61,432 bases of DNA. Source: Sporosarcina sp. NCCP-2222 (GTDB taxonomy: Bacteria; Bacillota; Bacilli; Bacillales_A; Planococcaceae). The position numbers were made by a program, and so were the translations under genes. The stretch lies in contig NZ_BQYK01000007.1 of NCBI RefSeq assembly GCF_023168145.1, positions 90,605-152,036 of the forward strand. The letters are read 5' to 3'. The notes under the pieces were generated by a model. That model searched no databases. It was not told where the DNA came from and was given only the letters and a program-made list of their open reading frames with translations. Positions 37,373 to 46,499 of the stretch are shown one piece after another. The first letter of the stretch is position 1, and every line of letters begins with the position of its first letter.

Positions 37373-37510
37373 TTAGTTATAAAAATAATCCATTACTGCT
37401 TTGGTTGTGGCATTCTTCTTTTCTTTATATTCTTCGAATTTCTCGCGCTCTTCTTTGGGAAGCTTCACTTTTAATTGCGGAAACTTGATCAATTCCCCGA
37501 AATCACTCAC
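37373..37510 (-). CDS. Short possible coding fragment
   Basis: A 45-codon frame starting GTG AGT GAT TTC and encoding MSDFGELIKFPQLKVKLPKE, then EEYKEKKNATTKAVMDYFYN. It is charged and helical like small plasmid or phage DNA-binding proteins, but no convincing ribosome site precedes it. It is possibly the N-terminal piece of a lost mobile-element gene. Confidence 0.3.
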   Translation of the reverse strand: MSDFGELIKFPQLKVKLPKEEREKFEEYKEKKNATTKAVMDYFYN

Positions 37511-37726
37511 TTATATATATAGTATACATAGAAACCAAATATATTCCCATAGAGCGAGTTGCATAACGATGAATGGGAAGGGTTTCGCAGTTTTTGGAAA
37601 AACTCAAGTACCAGACCCAACCTATCTGATTCAAAAGTAAAAAGAATTAAGAAATAGCAGGTTTTTTTCAAGTTTCCCGTTAGTAGCAGGTATTAAATAC
37701 CAATAAAACTCCATGATACTGAAATT

Positions 37727-37753
37727 TGGAGACGGCGGGAGTCGAACCTACCG
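37727..37753 (-). repeat. ssrA 3'-end copy, probable attachment site
   Basis: TGGAGACGGCGGGAGTCGAA followed by CCTAC matches the last ~27 nt of the tmRNA gene (TGGAGACGGTGGGAGTCGAA, CCCAC) with two or three changes, in the same orientation. It covers the T-arm and acceptor 3' strand, the part used by tyrosine-type integrases as the crossover site. It marks the left edge of the Gabija segment. Confidence 0.7.
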
Positions 37754-37805
37754 TCTCAAAACACTGATATAATGCCTATAGACTTTAGAGGCTAATTATT
37801 TCTAA

Positions 37806-39575
37806 CTAAACTTCTACTGTAGATTTTATTTCCACAATCCTCCATTTCTGTTCTAAGGCCGCTCTCGCTTCTGAAGTCAAATCACTTTCTTCTATTGCAA
37901 AAACAAATAAATGTGTGACTCTACTCATAGCAACATATAACAAATTTTGATGTGTAAATTGATATTTACCTTCTTTAAAAATACCGTATTTATGAAGCAA
38001 AACATTTGTTAAATGCTTTGCTTCATAATCTACTAATAGAACCGAACGAAGAGTTTCACCTTTAACCGAATGTATAGTAAAAATATCATCCTCATCATCT
38101 ATCTTTACATCCCATACCTCGTTATCAATAGTTATATCTTTTAGTTTTTCAAAAAGATTATTACTAATAGTTATATTCGTTGAACCTCTTTCTTCTAAAA
38201 ATGAATTAATCAGATTTTTTAATTTAACTTTCTCTTCATCTATATTACCTTTAATTATCTTAATAAGTAATTTGTTAAGTGACAACACTTGTGAATGATT
38301 GTTAAGCCATTTTTTAACTTCTAATAAATTCCCGCCTTCATTTATGATTCTTTTAATAACGAAATCGAAGATAGTAGTTTTCAGTGCTTCATTTTTTGAT
38401 AATAACCTTTTTTGTTTTTTCTGTTTATATTTACTTCCAGCTTTAACATCTGAAGCCCATTTTCTTTCTAAGACTAGAACCTTATCTCTTTTATTACTCC
38501 CTTTAAAGTTAGCATCAAGTTCCTCATGTTCTTGAATAATATCTTTATACGTATTATAAATATCATTCTTATCTTTATATAACAAAATAATTGGTGTAAA
38601 GGACTTTTTTTCTCTATGAATAGATTGCATTTGTGATTCAGGCATAATTACATTTAAGTGTTCTGCAATTTCGCTACCAAAACGATTTGTTATATTTATT
38701 CTAAAAATATCTTCTTCTCTTACTATAGGCATCTGTTGGTTAAATGTGATTGTCTGATATGGGTCACCAATTTTCTGAAAAACATTATTAGGTGTGTTAA
38801 ATAACTTTTCTAATAAATTCATACCTTTGGGGTGAGTATCTTGAAATTCATCTAAGAAGATATATTTAAACCTTTTGCGTAACACTTCTTTGAATCGATC
38901 TTCTGCTAAGAAAATCTCAGAAAATAAAAAGGTATCATCATACGTGAGAAGTCCATTCAATTTTCTAGACATCTTAGCATCAAGCATTAGTTCTCTGTAA
39001 CTTTCAAATTTATCCCACTTTGTAGTATTATATAAATTTAATTTGTTATCTTCATTTACAAACAACTCACTTTTACTAATTCTTTCAGGAAGACTATCTC
39101 TAAATCGTTTAAATTTATCCTGATTAATCCAAGGCTTTTTTATTCCAACGAATGTTTTATAGTATTCCAAATCGCTTTTACCTTCATTATCAAATAACAA
39201 ATCATTATGTTTATATTTATATTTGAAGTAAGGAAATACACAATAGCGATTAAAAAATTCATGAATAGTTCCAATAAAATGTGGGTGACTAATTGTACCT
39301 ACACCTGCTTTAAGTAATGCACTGTTAATTTCATTAACAGCCACATTTGTATGTGTAATAATACATACACCATCTTTACTGTTAGTTGCTTTTAGGTTTT
39401 TTAGGAAAATAACAATCTTTGCAGCTAAAGTAGTTGTTTTCCCAGCACCTGGTCCAGCAATAATTGTTTTAGTCTCTGTTAGTTCTATAAATTTTCTTTG
39501 TAGACTATTAAACTCGCCTTTTTTATCAAGTAATATACTCTCTACTAATTTATAATCTTCTTCTTTAACTTTCAC
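37806..39575 (-). CDS. gajB: Gabija helicase GajB
   Basis: A UvrD/Rep-like superfamily 1 helicase of 589 residues that pairs with GajA in the Gabija anti-phage system. Helicase motifs in order: Walker A AGPGAGKTTT near the N-terminus, motif Ia CIITHTNVAVNE, the Walker B acid box IFLDEFQDTHP, motif V DIFTIHSVKGETLRSVLL and motif VI NLLYVAMSRVTHLFVF. I chose the GTG at 39575 because AGGAGG sits 7 nt upstream; the longer frame would begin at 39614 inside gajA. It overlaps the gajA end by 11 nt, so translation is probably coupled. GajB is thought to sense or process DNA ends and activate GajA. Confidence 0.9.
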   Translation of the reverse strand: MKVKEEDYKLVESILLDKKGEFNSLQRKFIELTETKTIIAGPGAGKTTTLAAKIVIFLKNLKATNSKDGVCIITHTNVAVNEINSALLKAGVGTISHPHFIGTIHEFFNRYCVFPYFKYKYKHNDLLFDNEGKSDLEYYKTFVGIKKPWINQDKFKRFRDSLPERISKSELFVNEDNKLNLYNTTKWDKFESYRELMLDAKMSRKLNGLLTYDDTFLFSEIFLAEDRFKEVLRKRFKYIFLDEFQDTHPKGMNLLEKLFNTPNNVFQKIGDPYQTITFNQQMPIVREEDIFRINITNRFGSEIAEHLNVIMPESQMQSIHREKKSFTPIILLYKDKNDIYNTYKDIIQEHEELDANFKGSNKRDKVLVLERKWASDVKAGSKYKQKKQKRLLSKNEALKTTIFDFVIKRIINEGGNLLEVKKWLNNHSQVLSLNKLLIKIIKGNIDEEKVKLKNLINSFLEERGSTNITISNNLFEKLKDITIDNEVWDVKIDDEDDIFTIHSVKGETLRSVLLVDYEAKHLTNVLLHKYGIFKEGKYQFTHQNLLYVAMSRVTHLFVFAIEESDLTSEARAALEQKWRIVEIKSTVEV

Positions 39576-41562
39576 CTTCCTCTCCTCCTGTAACATGATA
39601 TATTGCTTCAACAAGATGGTTTATTGAATGATCCTCTAATAAATCATCTTTTATATTTGTTTTATTATCTAATAAGTATTTTGCAAATTTTTGAGCTACT
39701 ATTGCTTTGGACATTTCTTTTTCTAGTAAAAATTTATATACCTTTGTTGCTCTCGAAATTTTATCTGGACAATTACCCCATAATTGTTTCTGTTTATCTC
39801 TATTAGTTTGTTTAGTATATTTAATTTCCAGCAAAACATTTTCGAAAGCTTCTCCTATTTTACTCATTGCAATAGAATGTTCCAAAGTCCAAGGCTTGGA
39901 AATAAAAACTTTTGTTTTTTCAATATTATTGAAATAATTCTCCTTGATTCTTCCTTTGACTTCTTGTGCATACTTATCAAAATCAGGTGTTGATTCTTTT
40001 AATAGTTCCTCAATTTTTTTTTCTATTTCTTTTAATTTTAGTTCTTGTTCATTTCCAATGAAGTTTTCTTCAATTTTATAACCATATAATGTCTTTGATT
40101 TCTTAAATATATCCTTTGTAGTTACATAAATTCTTTCAAATTCATTTTTAATTTCATCACTCTCGTATAAACTAGCAATCGTTTTATTCAAATCTGTATT
40201 TATATTGAGATAACAAGGTCTATTATAGTATTCAATAGGCTTTAGATCTAAATCTGTGATAATTGAGACTGGAAAATTCATTAATTTATTTGCGTCTGCC
40301 CTTAAAAAGATTGATGAATATCTCTTAAATGCTAAATTACCAACATTTATTATGGAAATGCCGTATCTATGTAAGGGACGTCCGATAACTTCTGCAATAG
40401 CAGGTAAAAGTAAATTTTCTGCATCTCCTTCTACAAAGATAACTCCTTGTGCGAAAAACATATTAGCTTTAGTTGCATCTAGGAATCTCTCTAAGAACTC
40501 ATAATCCCCCCTTTCTAATTTTGTATGTCCTGATTTCATAGGGAATGCTTGTTTATTATAAATAAAGATTACACTTTCCAATGAAATCGATGAAGCAAGA
40601 ATTGGGCTGTGAGAAGTAAATATATATTGAATACCAGTTTCTTTAGCATTTTGCTCAAAGTGTTTTATGATTCGTAATTGCGCTTGTGGGTGGATGTGAG
40701 CTTCTACTTCTTCAATCATGGCTAGCTTAGGTCCAATTGCTTCTTCACTTAAAAGTAACAACTCAATAGCCATAAACAATAAATTGGAACTTCCCAAACC
40801 TGTACCAATTTCGCCTAAATTTAATTCTAACTTTCTTAAAATTTCTACGAAACTCATATCTTTATTTCGTATCTCTGGAATTTTTTTATTATTGTCCTCA
40901 AAAAACTGATCGACTGTTAACTCGATTTTTTTTAATACAGGCGTTTCTAAAACCTTTTTTAATTCATCAAAGGCTGTTTTAAAGCTCTCAACAATTTTTT
41001 TCTGTTCAATACTATCTTCAGTAAACTCACTTAAATTCTTTACAACCTGAGCAATTCTAGATCGTTTACCTGGACTTAATTCTGTTGCAGCATCTCTCAA
41101 TGGTTTTAAATATGTAACTGACAATAATTGTCTAACAGTTTCTTCAAGTCCTTTTTCTAAGTCTTCTGGCCCAGCTTTTAAAGTCTTTTTAATTTTCATT
41201 TGTTTATTTATGTCTTCATAAATTTCAGCTTCTATTATTACTCGAAGGTCAGTTCTATCCGGATAGATCGTTAACCATTCATAAAAATAAGCCTCTTCTT
41301 CCTCACTTAAACTTCTAAATATACACTCGATTTTAAGTTTTGTACTTTCATTATGAAAATCTTGTTCTGTAATCCAGTTTATATCTTGGTTATTTGTAGA
41401 AAGTACAGTTTTAATAGCATCAATAATAGCTGTTTTACCAGCATCATTTTCTCCAACAATTATATTAAGCCCCTTGTTAAACTCGATCTCCATTCCGCAT
41501 TTTCCATTAGCTTCCTCCCCAAATTTTCTCCAGTTCCACAACTTTAAACTGTGTAAATACAT
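39565..41562 (-). CDS. gajA: Gabija nuclease GajA (OLD-family ATPase-TOPRIM)
   Basis: A 665-residue OLD-type nuclease. The ATPase part has Walker A GENDAGKT (residues 37-44), the signature/Walker B region LAMIEEVEAHIHPQAQ (about 280-295) and the H-loop FTSHSPILASS. The C-terminal TOPRIM nuclease part has FVEGDAENLLLPAI (about 375) and SIITDLDLKP, the metal-binding acids. In Gabija, GajA nicks DNA when nucleotide levels drop, together with GajB. It is the first gene of the pair. AT-rich base use and the ssrA-like repeat to its left point to acquisition by transfer. Confidence 0.9.
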   Translation of the reverse strand: MYLHSLKLWNWRKFGEEANGKCGMEIEFNKGLNIIVGENDAGKTAIIDAIKTVLSTNNQDINWITEQDFHNESTKLKIECIFRSLSEEEEAYFYEWLTIYPDRTDLRVIIEAEIYEDINKQMKIKKTLKAGPEDLEKGLEETVRQLLSVTYLKPLRDAATELSPGKRSRIAQVVKNLSEFTEDSIEQKKIVESFKTAFDELKKVLETPVLKKIELTVDQFFEDNNKKIPEIRNKDMSFVEILRKLELNLGEIGTGLGSSNLLFMAIELLLLSEEAIGPKLAMIEEVEAHIHPQAQLRIIKHFEQNAKETGIQYIFTSHSPILASSISLESVIFIYNKQAFPMKSGHTKLERGDYEFLERFLDATKANMFFAQGVIFVEGDAENLLLPAIAEVIGRPLHRYGISIINVGNLAFKRYSSIFLRADANKLMNFPVSIITDLDLKPIEYYNRPCYLNINTDLNKTIASLYESDEIKNEFERIYVTTKDIFKKSKTLYGYKIEENFIGNEQELKLKEIEKKIEELLKESTPDFDKYAQEVKGRIKENYFNNIEKTKVFISKPWTLEHSIAMSKIGEAFENVLLEIKYTKQTNRDKQKQLWGNCPDKISRATKVYKFLLEKEMSKAIVAQKFAKYLLDNKTNIKDDLLEDHSINHLVEAIYHVTGGEEGES

Positions 41563-42111
41563 TTATATATCTCCTTTCAATAATAAAAATAGCTACAATA
41601 ACACTAATTATAGTAAATTAACAATAACCGATTTAGAAATTTATCCTTTTAATACTATTTATGCAATTTCATCTATCATAACATAAGTAAGTTATAAATC
41701 ACCCTCTTTAATGGGTCAAATTCCCAAACAACTATTTCTATTTACCTAGTTCTCTAACAGTATATTTCTTTTTAAAAAGCACTGACTCTCAGCACTATAC
41801 TTACCTTTTTACAATCTAAATTGGCGTCTTAAATAACATCTCGACATACTTTTGTGTTTGAACCCACTCGAATTTATGAATCGTGACATCTTTTTTACCC
41901 CGCAATGACAAAGAATTTACCGTAGAGTGTGCCAAGTTCTTTACCATTTAAGGAAAAGTCATCTCACCTCTTTAGCAGCGACAATGTACTGAAGTTTAAC
42001 TCGCCAAATTTTATGTACCAAATACCAGCCTTCATTAACTTAAGTCAATGAAGGCTGTTTAACCCCTTGTTACTATTTGATTAGCAAAGAAATTACTTTG
42101 GAGGGGTTTGT
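41563..42111. other. Intergenic stretch before the intact oxidoreductase gene
   Basis: About 550 bases. The left part must carry the gajAB promoter. From about 41962 on it matches the sequence before the broken copy (35975-36119), including ACTTAAGTCAATGAAGGCTG and TTACTTTGGAGGGGTTT, so the duplicated unit includes the upstream region. No gene is seen. Confidence 0.5.
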
Positions 42112-43080
42112 ATGAAAGCGATCGTTTGTAATAGATATGGTTCACCCGATGTACTTGAGTTACAAGGGGTGGAAAAACCTTTCCCTACCGAGAATCAAGT
42201 ATTGGTAAAGATTCATGCAGCATCTATAAACTTTGGGAACGTCGTTCTTTTGCAAGGCAAACCCTTTTTAGCCCGATTTGCCTTCGGAATAACGAAACCA
42301 AAATACTCGATTCCTGGAGGGGACATAGCTGGTACAGTTGAAGCCGTTGGGAAAGATGTTAAGCAATTCAAAGTAGGAGATGAAGTATTTGGTGACCTCT
42401 CAGCTTGTGGATGGGGTGGGTTTGCTGAATATGTAACAGCTCCCGAATATGCTCTAGCCTTAAAGCCAAATAATATTTCCTTTGAGGAAGCAGCTGCTGC
42501 TCCTATGGCTGGTGTGACTGCCCTACAGGGACTACGTAATAAAGGGAAGATTCAATCTGGACAAAAAGTATTAATCTATGGTGCGTCTGGTGGTGTCGGC
42601 ACTTTTGCGGTGCAAATAGCTAAAGCATGCGGTGCGGACGTAACGGGAGTATGTAGTACAAGAAATGTAGACATATTGCGTTCGATTGGGGCCAATCATG
42701 TCATTGATTATTCAAAAGAGCTCTTATCTCAGCATGAGAGTTATTATGATTTGGTTCTTGGCGTGAATGGCTCTAATTCCCTTTCAGCTTATAAACGGAT
42801 ATTAAAAACAAACGGGATTTTTGTTCATGTCGGAGGTTCTGAGGCTCAACTTTATAAAACAATATTTTTTGGACCTTTTGTTTCCATGACCGGAAGCAAG
42901 AAAATAAGTAGCCTGTTGCAAAGAGCCAACCAGAAAGACTTACACGATTTAAAAGAATTACTTGAGACTGGTAAAGTAAAACCTATCATTGATAAGCAGT
43001 TTACGTTAAGTGAAATAACTGAGGCGTTCAATTATTTTCAAGAAGGTCACGCCCAAGGTAAAGTGGTGATTTCTATTTAA
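42112..43080 (+). CDS. NAD(P)-dependent quinone oxidoreductase (MDR family), intact copy
   Basis: A 322-residue medium-chain reductase of the zinc-independent quinone oxidoreductase type. The N-terminal catalytic fold ends near residue 120 (GGDIAGTVEAVGKDVKQFKV, VGDEVFGDLS). The Rossmann domain has YGASGGVGTFAVQIAK and the following CSTRNVDILRSIGANHVIDY, which favours NADPH. It reduces quinones or alpha,beta-unsaturated carbonyls in the cytoplasm. A GGAGGGG site precedes the ATG. The next gene is a flavodoxin-fold NAD(P)H reductase, suggesting a small electrophile/quinone-stress unit. The broken paralogue is at 36120. Confidence 0.9.
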   Translation: MKAIVCNRYGSPDVLELQGVEKPFPTENQVLVKIHAASINFGNVVLLQGKPFLARFAFGITKPKYSIPGGDIAGTVEAVGKDVKQFKVGDEVFGDLSACGWGGFAEYVTAPEYALALKPNNISFEEAAAAPMAGVTALQGLRNKGKIQSGQKVLIYGASGGVGTFAVQIAKACGADVTGVCSTRNVDILRSIGANHVIDYSKELLSQHESYYDLVLGVNGSNSLSAYKRILKTNGIFVHVGGSEAQLYKTIFFGPFVSMTGSKKISSLLQRANQKDLHDLKELLETGKVKPIIDKQFTLSEITEAFNYFQEGHAQGKVVISI

Positions 43081-43173
43081 CAGGGATCCTCTCCTTGCTC
43101 TATTTGAATAACCCGTTTTAACATTTTTAAAATATTTGTAGCCAAATAAATGAACATGAAAGGATGAATCATC

Positions 43174-43713
43174 ATGAGTATTGCAGTACTTTACGGAGGA
43201 AGCCGTCCAAACGGCAATACAGAGACACTAACAAAGATAGCCATTCAAGGACTAGATGTGGAAGAGATTTATTTGAAAGAGTATACGATTGAGCCTATAA
43301 CCGATAAGCGTCATGCTGAGGAAGGGTTTCAGGAAATCAATGATGATTACAACTTAATTATTGACCGGATTCTGCCGCATGATATTCTTATCTTTTCTAC
43401 GCCGATTTATTGGTATAGCATGACTGGGACAATGAAAAACTTTGTGGATCGATGGTCACAAACTTTGAGAGACTCAAATTATCCAAACTTTAAAAAGCAG
43501 ATGTCTCAAAAAAGCGCATACGTAATTGCAGTGGGTGGAGATAATCCGTACACAAAAGGCTTACCAATGATTTTGCAATTCCAACATATTTTCGATTTTA
43601 TCGGGACACGTTTCGAAGGATATATTATAGGTGAAGGCAACAAACCTGGAGATATTATTCAAGATAAAAAAGCATTGTCTGCAGCTGAACAACTTCGAAA
43701 AGAATTACAATGA
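43174..43713 (+). CDS. Flavodoxin-fold NAD(P)H-dependent FMN reductase
   Basis: A 179-residue flavoprotein. It has the FMN-phosphate loop YGGSRPNGNTETL (residues 7-19) and the conserved FSTPIYWYSMTGTMKNFVDR (about 75-94), hallmarks of the NADPH-dependent FMN reductase/WrbA-like family. Such enzymes reduce quinones, nitro or azo compounds. It lies 93 nt after the quinone oxidoreductase gene on the same strand with its own AAGGATG ribosome site, and is closed by a strong terminator. Confidence 0.87.
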   Translation: MSIAVLYGGSRPNGNTETLTKIAIQGLDVEEIYLKEYTIEPITDKRHAEEGFQEINDDYNLIIDRILPHDILIFSTPIYWYSMTGTMKNFVDRWSQTLRDSNYPNFKKQMSQKSAYVIAVGGDNPYTKGLPMILQFQHIFDFIGTRFEGYIIGEGNKPGDIIQDKKALSAAEQLRKELQ

Positions 43714-43768
43714 GACCATTCTGATCTGATATTTATTTTCATTACGTATCAATATGATGAATATGAAG

Positions 43769-43816
43769 AAAAACAGCCGGATAAGAGGGGAACCCCCTCC
43801 ATTGGGCTGTTTTTTA
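43769..43816 (+). terminator. Terminator after the FMN reductase gene
   Basis: AAACAGCC/GGGCTGTT outer arms and GAGGGG/CCCCTC inner arms, followed by six T residues. Confidence 0.88.
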
Positions 43817-43950
43817 GTGTTTTTTTCTAATATTGTTACCCTCTACTTAAATTATAACATCTACCAATAATTAATTATAGACTACCTTTTCCCCCATCCC
43901 ATCCATTATACTGTAATTCGCAAATCAAAAAGCATAAGGGGTGTATTTAC

Positions 43951-44367
43951 ATGGATGACAACAAAAACATTTTAGATCCTGGACCTTTCTTTCATGGCAC
44001 AAAAGCAAAACTGGAAATTGGGGACCTTCTCGAACCTATGCACTTCTCCAATTATCAGGATAAAAAATCAAACCATATCTATTTTACCGCAACGTTAGAC
44101 GCTGCTAAATGGGGTGCAGAATTAGCTAAATCCAATTCAAAAGAAAGAATTTATATCGTAGAACCGTTAGGTGATTTTGAAAATGACCCGAACTTAACGG
44201 ACAAAAGATTTCCCGGAAATCCGACACGTTCCTATAGGTCTGCATCTCCTTTGAAAATAATAGCAGAATTAGGCTCATGGGAAAGACATTCTGATGAACA
44301 AATAAATCATATGGTTACTTCTTTGCAAAAGTTAAGTGAAGAAGGGAAAAATGTTATATACGATTGA
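43951..44367 (+). CDS. arr: Rifampin ADP-ribosyltransferase (Arr)
   Basis: A 138-residue Arr enzyme of normal family length. It inactivates rifamycins by transferring ADP-ribose from NAD to the drug's C23 hydroxyl. Family segments are visible: GPFFHGTKAKLEIGDLLEP near the start, IYFTATLDAAKWGAELA, RIYIVEPLGDFENDPNL and FPGNPTRSYRSASPLKI. These place the H and Y residues of the NAD site. It is a single gene in a turnover-rich part of the accessory region, followed by a superoxide dismutase remnant on the other strand. Confidence 0.9.
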   Translation: MDDNKNILDPGPFFHGTKAKLEIGDLLEPMHFSNYQDKKSNHIYFTATLDAAKWGAELAKSNSKERIYIVEPLGDFENDPNLTDKRFPGNPTRSYRSASPLKIIAELGSWERHSDEQINHMVTSLQKLSEEGKNVIYD

Positions 44368-44429
44368 TTCTCTCTCCTATAGTCAGAGTAGAGTATCGTT
44401 ACCGATAGATAAAAAGAAGGCATATCCTT

Positions 44430-44660
44430 GGTGGCCACTACTATCCGTAGCGACTTTTTTTCCTTGGTCAATTGCGCCGTTCCGACAGGATTCCCGTTGC
44501 GATCCTTTAGATGTACAGTCACTGACGGCAATTGATCATCTTTTGTAACACCTGCTTCAGGTGGATCGGCAGCAGTCCTTAACATCAGTATCATTTTTTT
44601 AATGGCGCATGCAGCCAAAAACAAAAGCACATGCGAGAAGCAACGTCAGCCACGTCCACT
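44430..44660 (-). pseudogene. Remnant of a Cu/Zn superoxide dismutase-like lipoprotein gene
   Basis: In one frame the minus strand encodes LPSVTVHLKDRNGNPVGTAQ followed by LTKEKKSLRIVVATKDMP, matching the first strands of SodC-type domains. Upstream, in a shifted frame, it encodes a lipoprotein-like WTWLTLLLACAFVFGC. Frame changes separate the two parts. The metal-binding histidines and the whole C-terminal half are missing. It looks like a decayed yojM/sodC-type gene. Confidence 0.5.
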
Positions 44661-44738
44661 TTTCATCTTATTGATTCTTACAATTCACGAATCGCTATGT
44701 TCTAAACGAATTTCATGTAAAACTCTTTACTTTATCCA

Positions 44739-44779
44739 AGCTGAAAAGCCACCATATTTACGGGCCTTTCAGCTTTTTC
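44739..44779 (+). terminator. Terminator-like hairpin
   Basis: AAGCTGAAA/TTTCAGCTT arms with an inner GCC/GGC and a following T run, between the superoxide dismutase remnant and the end of the anti-sigma gene. Confidence 0.65.
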
Positions 44780-44802
44780 TATCATGCGATCATTGCGAGT
44801 GA

Positions 44803-45846
44803 TTAGTTTTTTATTGTAATAAACGCCTTTTCGTTTTTCAGTAGAAATTGAATGGTAAAAGGGTCGTCCCCAATTTGCTCTTTCGTCTCCGGCAACTCAA
44901 AATATGCGTTAATCGCATTTTTGACTTCTTCCACTATTCCATCGGATAACGGTTGATCCAAACTTGTCCGAAGTTTGACGAAGGCAGCACCTTTTTTTAC
45001 TCGATATGACATACCCGTAACTTGATATGCTGACTTACCGGCCATCGCATCGTATAGATCCGATGCCACATATGCCCAGCGATTGTCTTGTTGACGATGC
45101 TTTAAATTGAAAGTATGCACTTTAACTTCTTTAATATCGAGATCCTGTGCTTTTATTTCCTTTTCAATATCCTCAATGATCTGATCCGATTCCTGGATAT
45201 GGTCTGGCATATCGATTTGGACAATGTGAGAAAACCAGGTTTCTTCAAACCCAGCCAGTTCATAGTCTGCTTCTTTCGCATAGCCATAGGAGGTAAAAAC
45301 TTTTTTCACAATCTCACGTACTTGATCATATAAACCGAATGTTTCCCCACTCCCCGGATCTATTTCCTCATCTGTCACACTTGATATTTTCAAATCAAAT
45401 TTGTCAAATCCATTGATATATAAGTAGTCCGTTATCTTCGGTTCCAAATCTTTGATTGCTTGATGTAGCGCGGACTTTTGCAAAACTAATGAAACCTCGA
45501 CGGTATAAGGCGAGGGTGTCACTCCGATGAAATTCACCTCATACCCTTCCTCCGTAACGAGTTCAAAAAGTTGTGATGTTACATCAGGGTTATTCGAACC
45601 ATTCAAACTTGATGTTATGGAAAGCGGAATAATTTTTGAGACGACACGGGCTGCAGTAGATGAGTAAATAGGCGACGTAAAAATCAGAACAAGGCATGCG
45701 ACAGCGATCCAGCCAAAAGATGTCAACCTGCGACTCGTTTTGTCATGAGCTTTTTGCAAAATACGGGTTCTTAATTCGGTTTTTGATTCATCGGTCATGT
45801 GCAATTGTGCTTCTAATTCAAGTAGCTGCTCATCTAAAGACTTCAT
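44803..45846 (-). CDS. Probable anti-sigma factor (single-pass membrane protein)
   Basis: A 347-residue protein with a short cytoplasmic part (about residues 1-40, MKSLDEQLLELEAQLHMTDE), one membrane helix (about 43-62) and a large extracytoplasmic domain of alternating strands and helices. This is the usual design of anti-sigma factors that hold an ECF sigma factor until a surface signal arrives. The ATG at 45846 has GGGGGAG about 7 nt upstream and overlaps the sigma gene by 17 nt, so the two are coupled. The signal is unknown. Confidence 0.8.
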   Translation of the reverse strand: MKSLDEQLLELEAQLHMTDESKTELRTRILQKAHDKTSRRLTSFGWIAVACLVLIFTSPIYSSTAARVVSKIIPLSITSSLNGSNNPDVTSQLFELVTEEGYEVNFIGVTPSPYTVEVSLVLQKSALHQAIKDLEPKITDYLYINGFDKFDLKISSVTDEEIDPGSGETFGLYDQVREIVKKVFTSYGYAKEADYELAGFEETWFSHIVQIDMPDHIQESDQIIEDIEKEIKAQDLDIKEVKVHTFNLKHRQQDNRWAYVASDLYDAMAGKSAYQVTGMSYRVKKGAAFVKLRTSLDQPLSDGIVEEVKNAINAYFELPETKEQIGDDPFTIQFLLKNEKAFITIKN

Positions 45847-46348
45847 TCGTAGCTCCCCCTTCACTCAAATCCCTTTTCAGTTTTTCCAGCGCTCGCTTCA
45901 GTGTCATTTTTACTTTACTCTCGGACCACTTTAAAATGAGCGCCGTTTCTTCCGTTGAAAATTCCTTTAACTTCCGCAAGATGATTACTTGTCGGTAAGC
46001 CGGTTTTAATTGCTGAATCGCGCGGTACAATTGTTCGTTTTGAATATTCATCGCAACCAGCTGTTCTGGAATTGGGTCATGATCTTTCGCCTCCAACGTC
46101 AAACCAAAATAATGTTGCAGCGGATGCTTCTTTCGAAAATAATCAGCTGTGACATTTCGCGCAATTGTAAATAACCACGTTTTCACGGAGGACCTACTTT
46201 CAAATTGTTGGTGGTGCCGAAATGCTTTAATGAACGTTTCCTGAGTCAAATCCTCAGCTTGTTGATAATCTCGAACCATCAACAATATGTACGTTAATAC
46301 CGAATCACTATATTCATCAAACCAATATTCCAAGTCTGCCTGTTCCAA
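45830..46348 (-). CDS. ECF-type RNA polymerase sigma factor
   Basis: A 172-residue sigma-70 family member of the ECF group. Region 2 includes YILLMVRDYQQAEDLTQETFIKAFRHHQQFESRSSVKTWLFTIARNVTADYFRKK (about residues 20-75), in which the acidic core binds RNA polymerase and the -10 DNA. Region 4 is LKPAYRQVIILRKLKEFSTEETALILKWSESKVKMTLKRA (about 115-155). It is co-transcribed with its likely anti-sigma factor. ECF factors often drive their own promoter, but I could not identify one securely. Confidence 0.92.
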   Translation of the reverse strand: MEQADLEYWFDEYSDSVLTYILLMVRDYQQAEDLTQETFIKAFRHHQQFESRSSVKTWLFTIARNVTADYFRKKHPLQHYFGLTLEAKDHDPIPEQLVAMNIQNEQLYRAIQQLKPAYRQVIILRKLKEFSTEETALILKWSESKVKMTLKRALEKLKRDLSEGGATNEVFR

Positions 46349-46439
46349 AACGTCCCCCCTCTCTCTACATACTTAGACGTAATAAAAGAATGGCGCGTCA
46401 CACTTGCCTATCTTATTACGAAAAGAGCTAGACAAACAA

Positions 46440-46482
46440 AAAGAAAAGCAGCATCCCATTGTAGGATAACGCTTTTCTTTTC
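46440..46482. terminator. Hairpin between the sigma gene and the arsC remnant
   Basis: AAGAAAAGC/GCTTTTCTT arms with inner ATCC/GGAT, with A and T runs on the two sides. It may have served the former arsC transcript on the minus strand. Confidence 0.65.
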
Positions 46483-46499
46483 CCAGTATCTACTTATTT

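Noticed and set aside
37727..37753. A partial tRNA gene
   Set aside because: It looks like a tRNA 3' end, but it matches the tmRNA 3' end better and nothing upstream can fold as the rest of a tRNA.
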